A stretch of 64,000 nucleotides of DNA from Microbacterium sp. AZCO. Lineage in GTDB: Bacteria; Actinomycetota; Actinomycetes; Actinomycetales; Microbacteriaceae. The stretch lies in the NCBI RefSeq assembly GCF_039614715.1, contig NZ_CP154857.1, forward strand, positions 3,038,001 through 3,102,000, in the 5' to 3' direction. Below, one piece after another: positions 24,696 through 33,559 of the stretch; the first letter of the stretch is position 1, and each line of letters begins with the position of its first letter. The notes under the pieces were generated by a model. That model did not search any database and had not been told where the DNA came from. It worked only from the letters and a program-made list of their open reading frames with translations. Both the position numbers and the translations under genes were made by a program.

Positions 24696-25637
24696 ATGCT
24701 CACCTTCATCCTCCGGCGCATCGGCGCCGGCATCGTCCTCCTGTTCGTGATCTCGGCCCTCGCGTTCGGTCTGCTGTACCTCGACAGCGCCAACATCGCC
24801 CGCCGTATCCTCGGCCAGAGCGCCTCTCCCGAGCTCGTCCAGCAGAAGGCGCACGAGCTGGGCCTGGACCGGCCCCTGGTCGTGCAGTACTGGGACTGGC
24901 TCACCAACGCCCTCCACGGCGACCTCGGCCGGTCGTGGTTCAACGGCCAGCTCGTCGTCGTCAGCCTCTCCGGCCGCCTCGCCGTGACCCTCTCCCTCGT
25001 CATCGGCACCACGATCGTGACGGCGATCGTCTCCGTCATCCTCGGCGTCCTCGCCGCCCGCCGTGGCGGCGCCGTCGACGGCACGGTGCAGTTCGTCTCG
25101 GTGCTCGGGTTCGCGATCCCGGGCTTCCTCATCGCCGTCTACCTCGTGCTGATCTTCGCGATCAACCTGCACTGGTTCAAGGCGACCGGGTACATCCCGG
25201 CGACCACGTCCTTCACCGGGTGGCTCTCCTCCATCACCCTGCCGATCGTCGCCCTCGCGGTCGGCGCGATCGCCGCCGTCACCCAGCAGATCCGCGGATC
25301 CATGATCGACGCGATGTCGCGCGACTACGTGCGCACGCTCCGCAGCCGCGGCCTCGACACGCGCAGCGTCGTCTACAAGCACGTGCTGCGCAACGCCGGC
25401 GGCCCGGCGCTCGCGATCCTCGGCGTGCAGTTCATCGGCCTGCTCAGCGGCGCCGTCATCGTCGAGCAGATCTTCGCCCTCCCTGGGATGGGACAGCTGA
25501 CGGTCATGGCGGGCACGCAGGGCGACATCCCCGTCGTGATGGGCCTCGTCGTGGTCTTCACGATCCTCGTCATCATCACGTATCTCGTCATCGATCTCGC
25601 GCAGGCTGCGCTCAACCCGAAGGTGCGACTGTCATGA
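24696..25637 (+). CDS. ABC transporter permease, DppB type
   Basis: A 313-residue inner-membrane permease with six predicted helices. It begins with the typical FILRRIGAGIVLLFVISALAF helix and carries the cytoplasmic EAA-like loop near DYVRTLRSRGLDTRSVVYKHVLRNA, which contacts the ATPases. CTGGAG lies about 6 bases before the ATG. Its stop overlaps the next start (ATGA). It forms the channel with the permease half of the following fusion protein. Confidence 0.93.
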   Translation: MLTFILRRIGAGIVLLFVISALAFGLLYLDSANIARRILGQSASPELVQQKAHELGLDRPLVVQYWDWLTNALHGDLGRSWFNGQLVVVSLSGRLAVTLSLVIGTTIVTAIVSVILGVLAARRGGAVDGTVQFVSVLGFAIPGFLIAVYLVLIFAINLHWFKATGYIPATTSFTGWLSSITLPIVALAVGAIAAVTQQIRGSMIDAMSRDYVRTLRSRGLDTRSVVYKHVLRNAGGPALAILGVQFIGLLSGAVIVEQIFALPGMGQLTVMAGTQGDIPVVMGLVVVFTILVIITYLVIDLAQAALNPKVRLS

Positions 25638-27535
25638 CCGCCATCGAAGTGCCTCCCGCGGTGCCCACTCCGCACGTCAAGACCTCGCTCTTCCGGCGCC
25701 TCGTGCGCAAGCCCGTCGGCCTCGTCGCACTCCTCTACCTCGGGTTCGTCGTGCTGATGGCCGTGATCGGGCCGTTCATCGCCCCCTACGACCCCAACAA
25801 GGCCTCGCTCCAGCTCGTGCTCGCCCCACCGAGCGCCGCGCACCCGCTCGGCAACGACAGCGCGGGCCGCGACGTGCTCTCACGCCTGCTCTGGGCCACC
25901 TCGACGACCCTCGCCGCCGCGGCCCTCGCGGTGCTGACGGCTCTCGTGATCGGCGTCGTCGCCGGCCTCATCGCGGGCTACTTCAAGGGCTGGTTCGACT
26001 CGGTCTCGTCGTGGGTGACCTCGCTCGTCGTGGCGCTCCCGCCCATCGTCGTGCTGATCGCCGCCCGCACGGTGCTCGGACCCTCCGTGTGGTGGGCGAT
26101 GCTCATCTTCGGCATCATCCTCTCGACCGCGTACTTCCGCCTCGTCTACGCCGCCGTCGTGGGCGTGCGCAGCGAGCTGTACGTCGATGCGGCCCGCGTC
26201 TCGGGCCTGAGCGACACCCGCATCATCGGCCGCCACATCCTCTCGGTCGTCCGGGCGCCGATCATCATCCAGACGGCGATCATCGCGGGCATCGCGATCG
26301 CGATCCAGTCGGGGCTGGAGTTCCTCGGGCTCGGCGACATGAGCGTGCCGACCTGGGGCTCGATGCTCAACGACGGCTTCGCGAACATCTACCGCGCACC
26401 CACCCTCATGCTGTGGCCCTCGCTCGCCATCGCGACGACCTGTATCGCACTGACCCTCGTCGGCAACGCGATGCGCGACATCCTGGAGCGCACCACGACG
26501 GTCCGGCGTCGCCGCCGCCGGGCAGTGTCGAGCGCGACCGCGTCGATCGCGGCCGTCACGACCTCGATCTCCACGAGCGGGGCGGATGCCGCGCCCATCG
26601 AGGACTCGACCGAGCTGCCCGTCGTCTCCGCCGGGACCATCGTGCACCCCGACGACGTCACCACGTCGCAGCAGCCGCAGCAGCCCGCGCTGCGCATCCG
26701 CGACCTGCGCGTCGCGTACCAGCAGCCCGAGGGCGCCGACATCGAGGTCGTCCACGGCGTCTCGCTCGACGTCCGCAAGGGCGAGATCCACGGCCTCATC
26801 GGCGAGTCGGGCTCCGGCAAGACCCAGACCGCGTTCGCCGTGCTGGGCCTGCTCCCCCGCGGCGGGCACGTCTCGGCCGGCTCGATCGACTACGAGGGGA
26901 CGCAGCTCGCGGATGCCTCGGAGAAGGTCTACGCCGGCATCCGCGGCAAGCGCATCGGCTACATCCCCCAGGAGCCGATGTCCAACCTCGACCCGTCGTT
27001 CAAGATCGGGTATCAGCTCGTCGAGCCGCTCGTGAAGAACCTGGGCCTGAGCCGGAAGGCGGCGACCGAGAAGTCGCTCGCCCTGCTCGACCGGGTCGGC
27101 ATCCCGAATCCGAAGCGCACGTTCGACGCGTACCCGTTCGAGGTGTCGGGCGGCATGGCGCAGCGCGTCCTGATCGCGGGCGCCGTCTCGACCGACCCCG
27201 ACCTCATCATCGCCGACGAGCCGACGACGGCACTCGACGTCACGGTGCAGGCCGAGGTGCTCGACCTGCTGCGCGACCTGCAGCGCGAGCGCGGCATGGC
27301 GATGCTGCTCGTGACGCACAACTTCGGTGTCGTCGCCGACCTCTGCGACCGGGTCACCGTGATGCAGCAGGGCCTGTTCGTCGAGCAGGGTCCCGTCCGC
27401 ACGATCCTCGGAAACCCCAGCCACCCCTACACGCAGTCGCTGCTCGACGCGATCCTCGACGAGGGTCCCGCCCGGCCGCCGCTGGTCACCGCCGGGCCCA
27501 CGTCGGGCGCCGCGAAGGAAGGAGCCCGGCGATGA
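25634..27535 (+). CDS. ABC transporter permease/ATP-binding fusion (DppC-DppD)
   Basis: A 633-residue fusion. Residues 1-290 are a DppC-type permease (N-terminal PFIAPYDPN, then HPLGNDSAGRDVLSRLL, and the EAA loop DAARVSGLSDTRIIGRHIL). A Ser/Thr/Ala-rich cytoplasmic linker (about 300-350) joins it to a DppD-type ATPase with Walker A GESGSGKTQTA, the signature VSGGMAQR and Walker B LIIADEPTTALD. Such fusions are known in actinobacterial dipeptide/nickel-type transporters. Start and stop both overlap neighbours by ATGA, so the whole stretch is translationally coupled. Together with the next gene it gives two different ATPase domains per transporter. Confidence 0.93.
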   Translation: MTAIEVPPAVPTPHVKTSLFRRLVRKPVGLVALLYLGFVVLMAVIGPFIAPYDPNKASLQLVLAPPSAAHPLGNDSAGRDVLSRLLWATSTTLAAAALAVLTALVIGVVAGLIAGYFKGWFDSVSSWVTSLVVALPPIVVLIAARTVLGPSVWWAMLIFGIILSTAYFRLVYAAVVGVRSELYVDAARVSGLSDTRIIGRHILSVVRAPIIIQTAIIAGIAIAIQSGLEFLGLGDMSVPTWGSMLNDGFANIYRAPTLMLWPSLAIATTCIALTLVGNAMRDILERTTTVRRRRRRAVSSATASIAAVTTSISTSGADAAPIEDSTELPVVSAGTIVHPDDVTTSQQPQQPALRIRDLRVAYQQPEGADIEVVHGVSLDVRKGEIHGLIGESGSGKTQTAFAVLGLLPRGGHVSAGSIDYEGTQLADASEKVYAGIRGKRIGYIPQEPMSNLDPSFKIGYQLVEPLVKNLGLSRKAATEKSLALLDRVGIPNPKRTFDAYPFEVSGGMAQRVLIAGAVSTDPDLIIADEPTTALDVTVQAEVLDLLRDLQRERGMAMLLVTHNFGVVADLCDRVTVMQQGLFVEQGPVRTILGNPSHPYTQSLLDAILDEGPARPPLVTAGPTSGAAKEGARR

Positions 27536-28392
27536 GCACGCTGCTCGACGTCAAGGACCTCGTGGTCGAGTACCCCGGCAAGGGGTTCCGCGCCAAGCCG
27601 TTCCAGGCCCTCAAGGGCGTCTCGCTCGACATCCGCCCCGGCGAGACCGTCGGCCTCGTCGGCGAGTCGGGGTCGGGGAAGACGACCCTCGGCCGCGCCG
27701 TGCTGGGCCTCGCCCCCGTCACGGGCGGCACGATCACCTACGGCGGCCGCGACATCTCGAAGCTCGGGCGCCGTCAGCGCCGCGAGCTCTCGAGCGAGAT
27801 CCAGGTCGTCTTCCAGGACCCGTACTCGTCGCTCAACCCCTCGCTCACGATCGAGCAGATCCTCGCCGAGCCGCTCACGGCGCGCGGGGTCGCCGGCAAG
27901 GAGGCGAAGGCGCGCGTGCGCGACCTGCTCGACCGCGTCGGGCTGCCCGCGAACGCGGCCGGCCGGCTCCCGCGCGAGTTCTCCGGCGGCCAGCGGCAGC
28001 GTGTCGCGATCGCCCGGGCGCTCGCGCTCGACCCCAAGCTCATCGTGTGCGACGAGCCGGTCTCGGCGCTCGACCTCTCGACGCAGGCGCGCGTGCTGGA
28101 CCTCTTCATCGAGATCCAGGAGCGCACCGGCGTCGCCTACCTCTTCATCTCGCACGACCTCGCCGTCGTCCGGCACATCAGCCACCGCGTCGCGGTGATG
28201 TACCACGGCGAGCTCGTCGAGACCGGCGAGGGCGACCAGGTCACCGCACGACCCGAGCACCCCTACACGCAGCGGCTCTTCCTCGCCGCCCCCGTGCCCA
28301 ACCCCGACGAGCAGGCTGAGCGCCGCTCGGCCCGTCGCGCCCTGCTCGCCGAGCAGGCCGCGGCCGCATCGACCGAAGGAGCCGCCGCATGA
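27532..28392 (+). CDS. ABC transporter ATP-binding protein, DppF type
   Basis: A 286-residue ATPase. Walker A GESGSGKTTLG, Q-loop VFQDPYSSLNP (the family 5 hallmark), signature FSGGQRQR, Walker B LIVCDEPVSALD and switch His in ISHDLAV. The C-terminal HPYTQRLFLAAPVPNPDE is typical of oligopeptide/dipeptide ATPases. AAGGAAGGA precedes the ATG, which overlaps the fusion gene's stop. It powers import with the ATPase half of the preceding fusion. Confidence 0.94.
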   Translation: MSTLLDVKDLVVEYPGKGFRAKPFQALKGVSLDIRPGETVGLVGESGSGKTTLGRAVLGLAPVTGGTITYGGRDISKLGRRQRRELSSEIQVVFQDPYSSLNPSLTIEQILAEPLTARGVAGKEAKARVRDLLDRVGLPANAAGRLPREFSGGQRQRVAIARALALDPKLIVCDEPVSALDLSTQARVLDLFIEIQERTGVAYLFISHDLAVVRHISHRVAVMYHGELVETGEGDQVTARPEHPYTQRLFLAAPVPNPDEQAERRSARRALLAEQAAAASTEGAAA

Positions 28393-30863
28393 CGACCCCC
28401 GCGACCGCGACCCAGTCCGGAACCCCGCACGACGCGACCCCGCACGACGCGACCCGCCCCGAGACCGTCCAGCACCTCGTCCCTCTGCTCGAGAAGCTGA
28501 CGCTCGAGCAGAAGGTCGCACTCATCCAGGGCGCCGACTTCTGGACGACCGTTCCCCTCCCCGAGGTCGGGCTGCGCGCCATGACGCTCTCCGACGGCCC
28601 CGCCGGTGTCCGAGGGCCGCGCTGGGACGAGCGCGAGCCGTCGCTCAACCTCCCCTCGGGTTCCGCCCTCGCCGCCTCGTGGGACGTCGACCTCGCCTAC
28701 CGCTACGGCGCGGCCGCGGCATCCGAGGCCCGTCGCAAGGGTGTGGACGTCGTGCTCGGCCCGACGATCAACCTGCACCGCTCGCCGCTCGGCGGCCGGC
28801 ACTTCGAGTGCTTCAGCGAAGATCCAGAGCTGTCGGCCGAGCTGGCTGCGGCGTACGTCCGCGGCCTGCAGGACAACGGCGTCGGCGCCACGCCGAAGCA
28901 CTACGTGGCGAACGACTCCGAGACTGACCGCTTCACGGTCGACGTGCGGGTCGACGAGCGCGCCCTCCGCGAGCTGTATCTCGCGCCGTTCGAGCGGGCC
29001 GTCGAGGCGGGCGCCTGGACCATCATGAGCGCCTACAACTCCGTCGACGGCGTCACGATGACCGAGAACGACCTGCTCGAGACGCCGCTCAACTCGGAGT
29101 GGGGCTTCGACGGCGTCGTCGTCAGCGACTGGACGGCGGTGCGCTCGCTCGACGCGATCCCCGCCGCGCAGGACCTCGCGATGCCGGGGCCCGCCCCCGC
29201 CTTCGCCGGCCTCGTCGAGGCCGTGCGCGAGGGTCGCGTCGCCGAGGCGGACATCGACCGCAAGGTGCTCCGGATGCTCCTCCTCGCCGAGCGCGTCGGC
29301 GCCCTCGAGGGATCGGAGCAGAAGACCCCGGCCCCTGTCGACGGCGTCGCCTTCACGCGCGAGGCCGGCATCGCCGGCACCGTGCTCCTCGCGAACGACG
29401 GCGTGCTCCCCCTCGACCGGCAGGCCCTCAGCACCATCGCGGTCATCGGCCACAACGCCCGCGACGCCCGCACACAGGGCGGCGGCAGTGCGACGGTGCT
29501 GCCCGAGCGCATCACGACGCCGCTCGACGGCATCCGCCGGGCCTTCCCCGACGCCGACGTGCGCTACGAGCTCGGCGCCGTCGTGCAGGAGGGCGTCGCT
29601 GAGATCCCGATCGCACAGCTGACCAACCCCGTCACAGGAGAGCCGGGCGTCCGCGTCACCTTCTTCGACGCCGACGGCGCGGAGATCTTCGCGGAGGACC
29701 GCCGCTCGACGGCGCTCGTGTGGTTCGGTGGCGACGCCCCCATCTCGACGAGCCGCCGCGTCGTCATCGACGGCCTCTACACCCCCACGGAGTCGGGCGA
29801 GGTCCTGCTCGGCTTCGCGGGCGCCAACCCCGGTCGCCTCTTCGTCGACGACGAGCTGCTCGTCGACGACATCCCGGTCATCGAGGGCACCGACCTCGGC
29901 GCGGCCTTCCTCAACCCTCCGTCGCTCACGACGGCGCTCCCCGTCGAGGGGGGCGTCGCGCGGCGCGTGCGCACCGAGCTCACGCTCGCGCAGGAGGGTG
30001 CGCTCGCAGGCGCCCTGTCGGTCACGGTCGGCATCGCGCCGGACGACTCCGATCCCGACGGTCTCCTCGCCCGCGCGGCCGCGACGGCCGCGGCATCGGA
30101 TGTCGCGATCGTCGTCGTCGGCACGAACTCGAAGGTGGAGTCGGAGGGCTACGACCGCGTCGACCTCGACCTCCCGGGCCGGCAGGACGAGCTCGTCCGC
30201 GCCGTCGCCGCGACCGGCACGCGTACGATCGTCGTCGTCAACGCCGGATCGCCCGTCGTGCTGCCGTGGGCGGACGAGGTCTCGGCGGTCGTGCAGGGCT
30301 ACTTCGGCGGCCAGGAGTTCGGCTCGGCGATCGCCGACGTGCTGTCGGGCGCCGCGGAGCCGGGCGGCCGCCTGCCCACGACCTGGCCGGCGGCCCTCGC
30401 GGACGTGCCGGTCACCGATGTGACGCCCGACGAGGGGGTGCTCCGCTACACGGAGGGCCTCCACATCGGCTACCGCGCGTGGTTGAAGGATGCCGCCGAG
30501 CCGGCCTTCCCGTTCGGGCACGGCCTCGGCTACACGACGTGGGCGTGGGGTGTCGCGCAGCGCGACGGCGACGCGCTCGAGGTGACTCTGCAGAACACCG
30601 GCGAGCGCGCAGGCAAGCAGGTCGTGCAGGTCTACGCCGAGCGCGCGGACTCCGAGGTCGAGCGGGCCGAGCGCTGGCTCGTCGGCTTCGCCGCCGTCCA
30701 TGCGGCGCCCGGCGAGACCGTGACCGCCCGCATCCCCCTCCCCGCCCGGCGCTTCGCCCACTGGGCCGGCGAGTGGGTGGTCGAGCCCGGCGCGTACACG
30801 CTGCGGGCCGGGGCATCCGTCGTCGACCTTCCGCTCGCATTCGAGTGGACGATTGAGGCATGA
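28389..30863 (+). CDS. GH3 family beta-glycosidase with PA14-type insertion
   Basis: An 824-residue cytoplasmic GH3 enzyme. The barrel has the KH pair (K170-H171) and nucleophile Asp247 in VVSDW. Between the two halves of the second domain (about 385-560) lies an insertion resembling a PA14 sugar-binding module (FDADGAEIF, then DGLYTPTESGEVLLGFAGANPGR), as in several beta-glucosidases where it shapes substrate choice. A fibronectin-III-like domain ends the protein. Its start overlaps the ATPase stop and its stop overlaps the next start. Beta-glucosidase or beta-xylosidase activity on imported oligosaccharides is expected; the neighbouring GH43 favours pentose-containing substrates. Confidence 0.93.
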   Translation: MTTPATATQSGTPHDATPHDATRPETVQHLVPLLEKLTLEQKVALIQGADFWTTVPLPEVGLRAMTLSDGPAGVRGPRWDEREPSLNLPSGSALAASWDVDLAYRYGAAAASEARRKGVDVVLGPTINLHRSPLGGRHFECFSEDPELSAELAAAYVRGLQDNGVGATPKHYVANDSETDRFTVDVRVDERALRELYLAPFERAVEAGAWTIMSAYNSVDGVTMTENDLLETPLNSEWGFDGVVVSDWTAVRSLDAIPAAQDLAMPGPAPAFAGLVEAVREGRVAEADIDRKVLRMLLLAERVGALEGSEQKTPAPVDGVAFTREAGIAGTVLLANDGVLPLDRQALSTIAVIGHNARDARTQGGGSATVLPERITTPLDGIRRAFPDADVRYELGAVVQEGVAEIPIAQLTNPVTGEPGVRVTFFDADGAEIFAEDRRSTALVWFGGDAPISTSRRVVIDGLYTPTESGEVLLGFAGANPGRLFVDDELLVDDIPVIEGTDLGAAFLNPPSLTTALPVEGGVARRVRTELTLAQEGALAGALSVTVGIAPDDSDPDGLLARAAATAAASDVAIVVVGTNSKVESEGYDRVDLDLPGRQDELVRAVAATGTRTIVVVNAGSPVVLPWADEVSAVVQGYFGGQEFGSAIADVLSGAAEPGGRLPTTWPAALADVPVTDVTPDEGVLRYTEGLHIGYRAWLKDAAEPAFPFGHGLGYTTWAWGVAQRDGDALEVTLQNTGERAGKQVVQVYAERADSEVERAERWLVGFAAVHAAPGETVTARIPLPARRFAHWAGEWVVEPGAYTLRAGASVVDLPLAFEWTIEA

Positions 30864-31996
30864 CCGGACTCACCCAGCTCGACGGCGCGCTCCACGGAAC
30901 CGCCGACCCCCGCCTCGACGAGATCGTCGGCCGGCTCGAGGGATTCCTCGCGCTCGATCCCGACCTGTCCTTCCAGGCTGCCGCCTTCCATGACGGGCAT
31001 GCCGTACTCGATGTGTGGGGCGGCCCGCACCTGGACGGCGAGTCCGTCACGGTGCCGTTCTCCGTCACGAAGAACACGATCGGCCTCTCCGTCGCGCTCC
31101 TGGTCGAGCGCGGCGAGCTCGACCTCGACGCGCGCGTCGCCGACCACTGGCCCGAGTTCGCCCAGAAGGGCAAGGCGCACGTCACGGTGCGGCAGCTGCT
31201 CTCGCACCAGGCCGGGCTCGTCCAGTCGCGTCCCGCGCTGACGGTCGCGGAGCTGCTCGACCCGCACGCCGCCGCCGAGCGGCTCGCCGCGACGACGCCG
31301 TACTGGTACCCGGGCACCGCGTTCGGCTACCACGGGATCACGATCGGCAACCTCGCGTCGGAGCTGATCTACCGCGTGACGGGTCGGACGCTGCACGAGT
31401 TCTACGAGCACGAGATCCGCGCACCGCACGGCATCGACTTCTACCTCGGCCTGCCGCCCGAGCTCGACGCACGCAAGGCGCCGACGCTCCCGATGATCCC
31501 GCCCGCCGGGGGCGCCGCCCCGGGCGACATGTCCCTCCTCACCCAGCTCGTCTTCACGCCCGCCGGCCCGCCCGTCGACCTCGCGAACGACGAGGTGAGC
31601 TGGCGCTACGGGCATCCCGCCGTCTCCGGCACGGGAGCCGCCCGCGGCCTCGCGAGGCTCTTCGCCGCGGGTGTCACGGGCGTCGACGGCTCGAGCCCCT
31701 TCCTCTCGGCCGACACAGTCGAGATCGTCGGTCAGCAGCAGGTGCGCGGCTACGACGAAGTGCTCGGCCAGCCGCACCGCTCGCACTCGATCGTCTTCCA
31801 GAAGCCGACGCCGTCGCTCGCCTTCGGAGGACCGAACGCCTTCGGCCACGACGGCGCGATGGGCGCGCTCGCGTGCGTCGATCCCGACACGGGGCTCGCC
31901 TTCGCGTGGACGATCGCCCGCGGCCCCTGGCCGGGCGGCGCCGATCCTCGCGCGCTGGCCCTCGCGACCGACCTCGGCCGCATCCTCTCGACCTGA
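30860..31996 (+). CDS. beta-lactamase-fold serine hydrolase (family VIII esterase-like)
   Basis: A 378-residue cytoplasmic protein of the class C beta-lactamase/penicillin-binding-protein fold. SVTK (Ser68-Lys71) is the catalytic SxxK, GYHG is the tyrosine motif, and GHDG replaces the KTG motif, a pattern typical of family VIII carboxylesterases and EstB-like enzymes rather than true beta-lactamases. No signal peptide. It is embedded in an operon of glycosidases with ATGA overlap on its 5' side, so an esterase acting on acyl groups of imported glycosides is the best guess. Antibiotic resistance is unlikely. Confidence 0.87.
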   Translation: MTGLTQLDGALHGTADPRLDEIVGRLEGFLALDPDLSFQAAAFHDGHAVLDVWGGPHLDGESVTVPFSVTKNTIGLSVALLVERGELDLDARVADHWPEFAQKGKAHVTVRQLLSHQAGLVQSRPALTVAELLDPHAAAERLAATTPYWYPGTAFGYHGITIGNLASELIYRVTGRTLHEFYEHEIRAPHGIDFYLGLPPELDARKAPTLPMIPPAGGAAPGDMSLLTQLVFTPAGPPVDLANDEVSWRYGHPAVSGTGAARGLARLFAAGVTGVDGSSPFLSADTVEIVGQQQVRGYDEVLGQPHRSHSIVFQKPTPSLAFGGPNAFGHDGAMGALACVDPDTGLAFAWTIARGPWPGGADPRALALATDLGRILST

Positions 31997-32050
31997 CCGG
32001 GTCCGCCTGACCGCCCACGCGGCCACGACCCAAGAACGCAAAGGACCACC

Positions 32051-33559
32051 GTGACGACGCTGCACAACCCCCTCCTCAACGGCTTCCACCCCGACCCGTC
32101 GGTGGTGAAGGTGGGCGATGAGTGGTTCCTCTCGACGAGCACGTTCGAGTACCTCCCCGGCATCCCGATCCACCGCTCGACCGACTTCGAGACGTGGGAG
32201 CTCATCGGCCACGTCGCGACCCGACCCGGGCAGCTGGGCGTCGACGAGGTGCCGACGGGCGGCGGCGCGTGGGCGCCGACCATCCGACACCACGACGGCG
32301 AGTTCCACCTCGTCATCACCGACGCGATGGGGCGCGGGATGCTGCACTTCACCGCGACGGACGCCGCCGGCCCGTGGAGCGACGGCGATCTCATCCTGCA
32401 GCAGGGCACCGACGAGAGCCTCTCGGGGATCGACCCCGACATCGTGTGGGATGCCGCGGGCCAGGCGTACGTCACGTTCTCCGGGCTCCTGCTGAGCGGC
32501 GATCTCGATCCGAACGCGCCGACCCACCTGGGCATCCAGCAGGTGAAGGTCGACCTCGACATGCACCGCGCGCTCGAGGAGCCGCGCTCGCTGTGGTCGG
32601 GCACGGGCCTGATGTTCCCGGAGGCGCCGCACGTCTACGAGATCGACGGCGCGTGGTATCTCCTCATCGCGGAGGGCGGCACGGAGCGTGGCCACGCGAT
32701 CTCGATCGCACGCGGCTCATCGCCCGAGGGGCCCTTCGCCTCGGCGCCGGGCAACCCGCTCGTGTCCGCGCGCTCGACGCCGCGCCCGATCCAGAACACC
32801 GGCCACGGCGACCTCGTCGTCGGCCCGGACGGCGAGTGGCTGTGCGTGCTCCTCGGCGTGCGGCCCCGCAGCGGCACGCGTGCCTTCTCGGCGCTCGGCC
32901 GCGAGACGTTCGTGACGCCCGTGACCTGGGCCGACGGCTGGCCTGCGATCGCACCGGTCGAGCTGGCGCCGCGCCCCGGCACGCGCGTCGAGGTGTCGTT
33001 CGACGCGCCGCTCGACCTCGAGTGGATCGGCGTCCGGCGCTTCCCCGCCGACGTGGCGCGCGTCGAGGGCGGGCGACTCGTCGTCACCGCCGACGGCTCG
33101 ACGCTCGCCGACGCGCGGCCCGCCTTCGTCGGACGCCGGCAGGAGCATCTCACCAACGAGGTGAGCGTGCGCCTCGACGTCTCGCAGGGCGTCGGCGGCC
33201 TCGCCGTGCGCTACGACGAGCAGTTCCGCATCGAGCTCGAGGCCGGCCGGGGAGCCGTCACGGCCCGCGCGCACCTCGGCGGCGTGCTGCAGGAGTGGAC
33301 GCACCCGGCCGCCGGCGACGTCCTCGACCTGCATCTCGCCTCGCGCAAGCCCGAGGGCGGGACGGGGATCGTCGCGACGAGCGACGTGTTCCACCTCGCC
33401 GTGACGATCGACGGCGAGCGCATCGAGCTCGCGCGGATCGACGGGCGCTTCCTCTCGTCGGAGGTCACCGAGTCCTTCACCGGCCGGGTGATCGGCGTCT
33501 ACGCTGTCGATGGCGTTGTATCGTTTCAGCGCTGGATCGCCGAAGGAGACGACGAATGA
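32051..33559 (+). CDS. GH43 family beta-xylosidase/alpha-arabinofuranosidase
   Basis: A 502-residue cytoplasmic enzyme. The five-bladed propeller has the base Asp15 (NGFHPDPSVV), the modulator Asp128 (SGIDPDI) and the acid Glu191 (MFPEAPHVY). The C-terminal third is a beta-sandwich (DUF1349/GH43-C2 like), as in GH43 subfamily 11/12-type xylosidases. The GTG start has AAAGGA 6 bases before it. It is 54 bases after the serine hydrolase gene and overlaps the next GH78 start by ATGA. It should release xylose or arabinose from short oligosaccharides after import. Confidence 0.92.
   Translation: MTTLHNPLLNGFHPDPSVVKVGDEWFLSTSTFEYLPGIPIHRSTDFETWELIGHVATRPGQLGVDEVPTGGGAWAPTIRHHDGEFHLVITDAMGRGMLHFTATDAAGPWSDGDLILQQGTDESLSGIDPDIVWDAAGQAYVTFSGLLLSGDLDPNAPTHLGIQQVKVDLDMHRALEEPRSLWSGTGLMFPEAPHVYEIDGAWYLLIAEGGTERGHAISIARGSSPEGPFASAPGNPLVSARSTPRPIQNTGHGDLVVGPDGEWLCVLLGVRPRSGTRAFSALGRETFVTPVTWADGWPAIAPVELAPRPGTRVEVSFDAPLDLEWIGVRRFPADVARVEGGRLVVTADGSTLADARPAFVGRRQEHLTNEVSVRLDVSQGVGGLAVRYDEQFRIELEAGRGAVTARAHLGGVLQEWTHPAAGDVLDLHLASRKPEGGTGIVATSDVFHLAVTIDGERIELARIDGRFLSSEVTESFTGRVIGVYAVDGVVSFQRWIAEGDDE

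Noticed and set aside
30860..31996. Beta-lactamase resistance gene
   Set aside because: Cytoplasmic, KTG motif replaced by HDG and placed inside a glycosidase operon; an esterase role is more likely. The same applies to 55450-56421.
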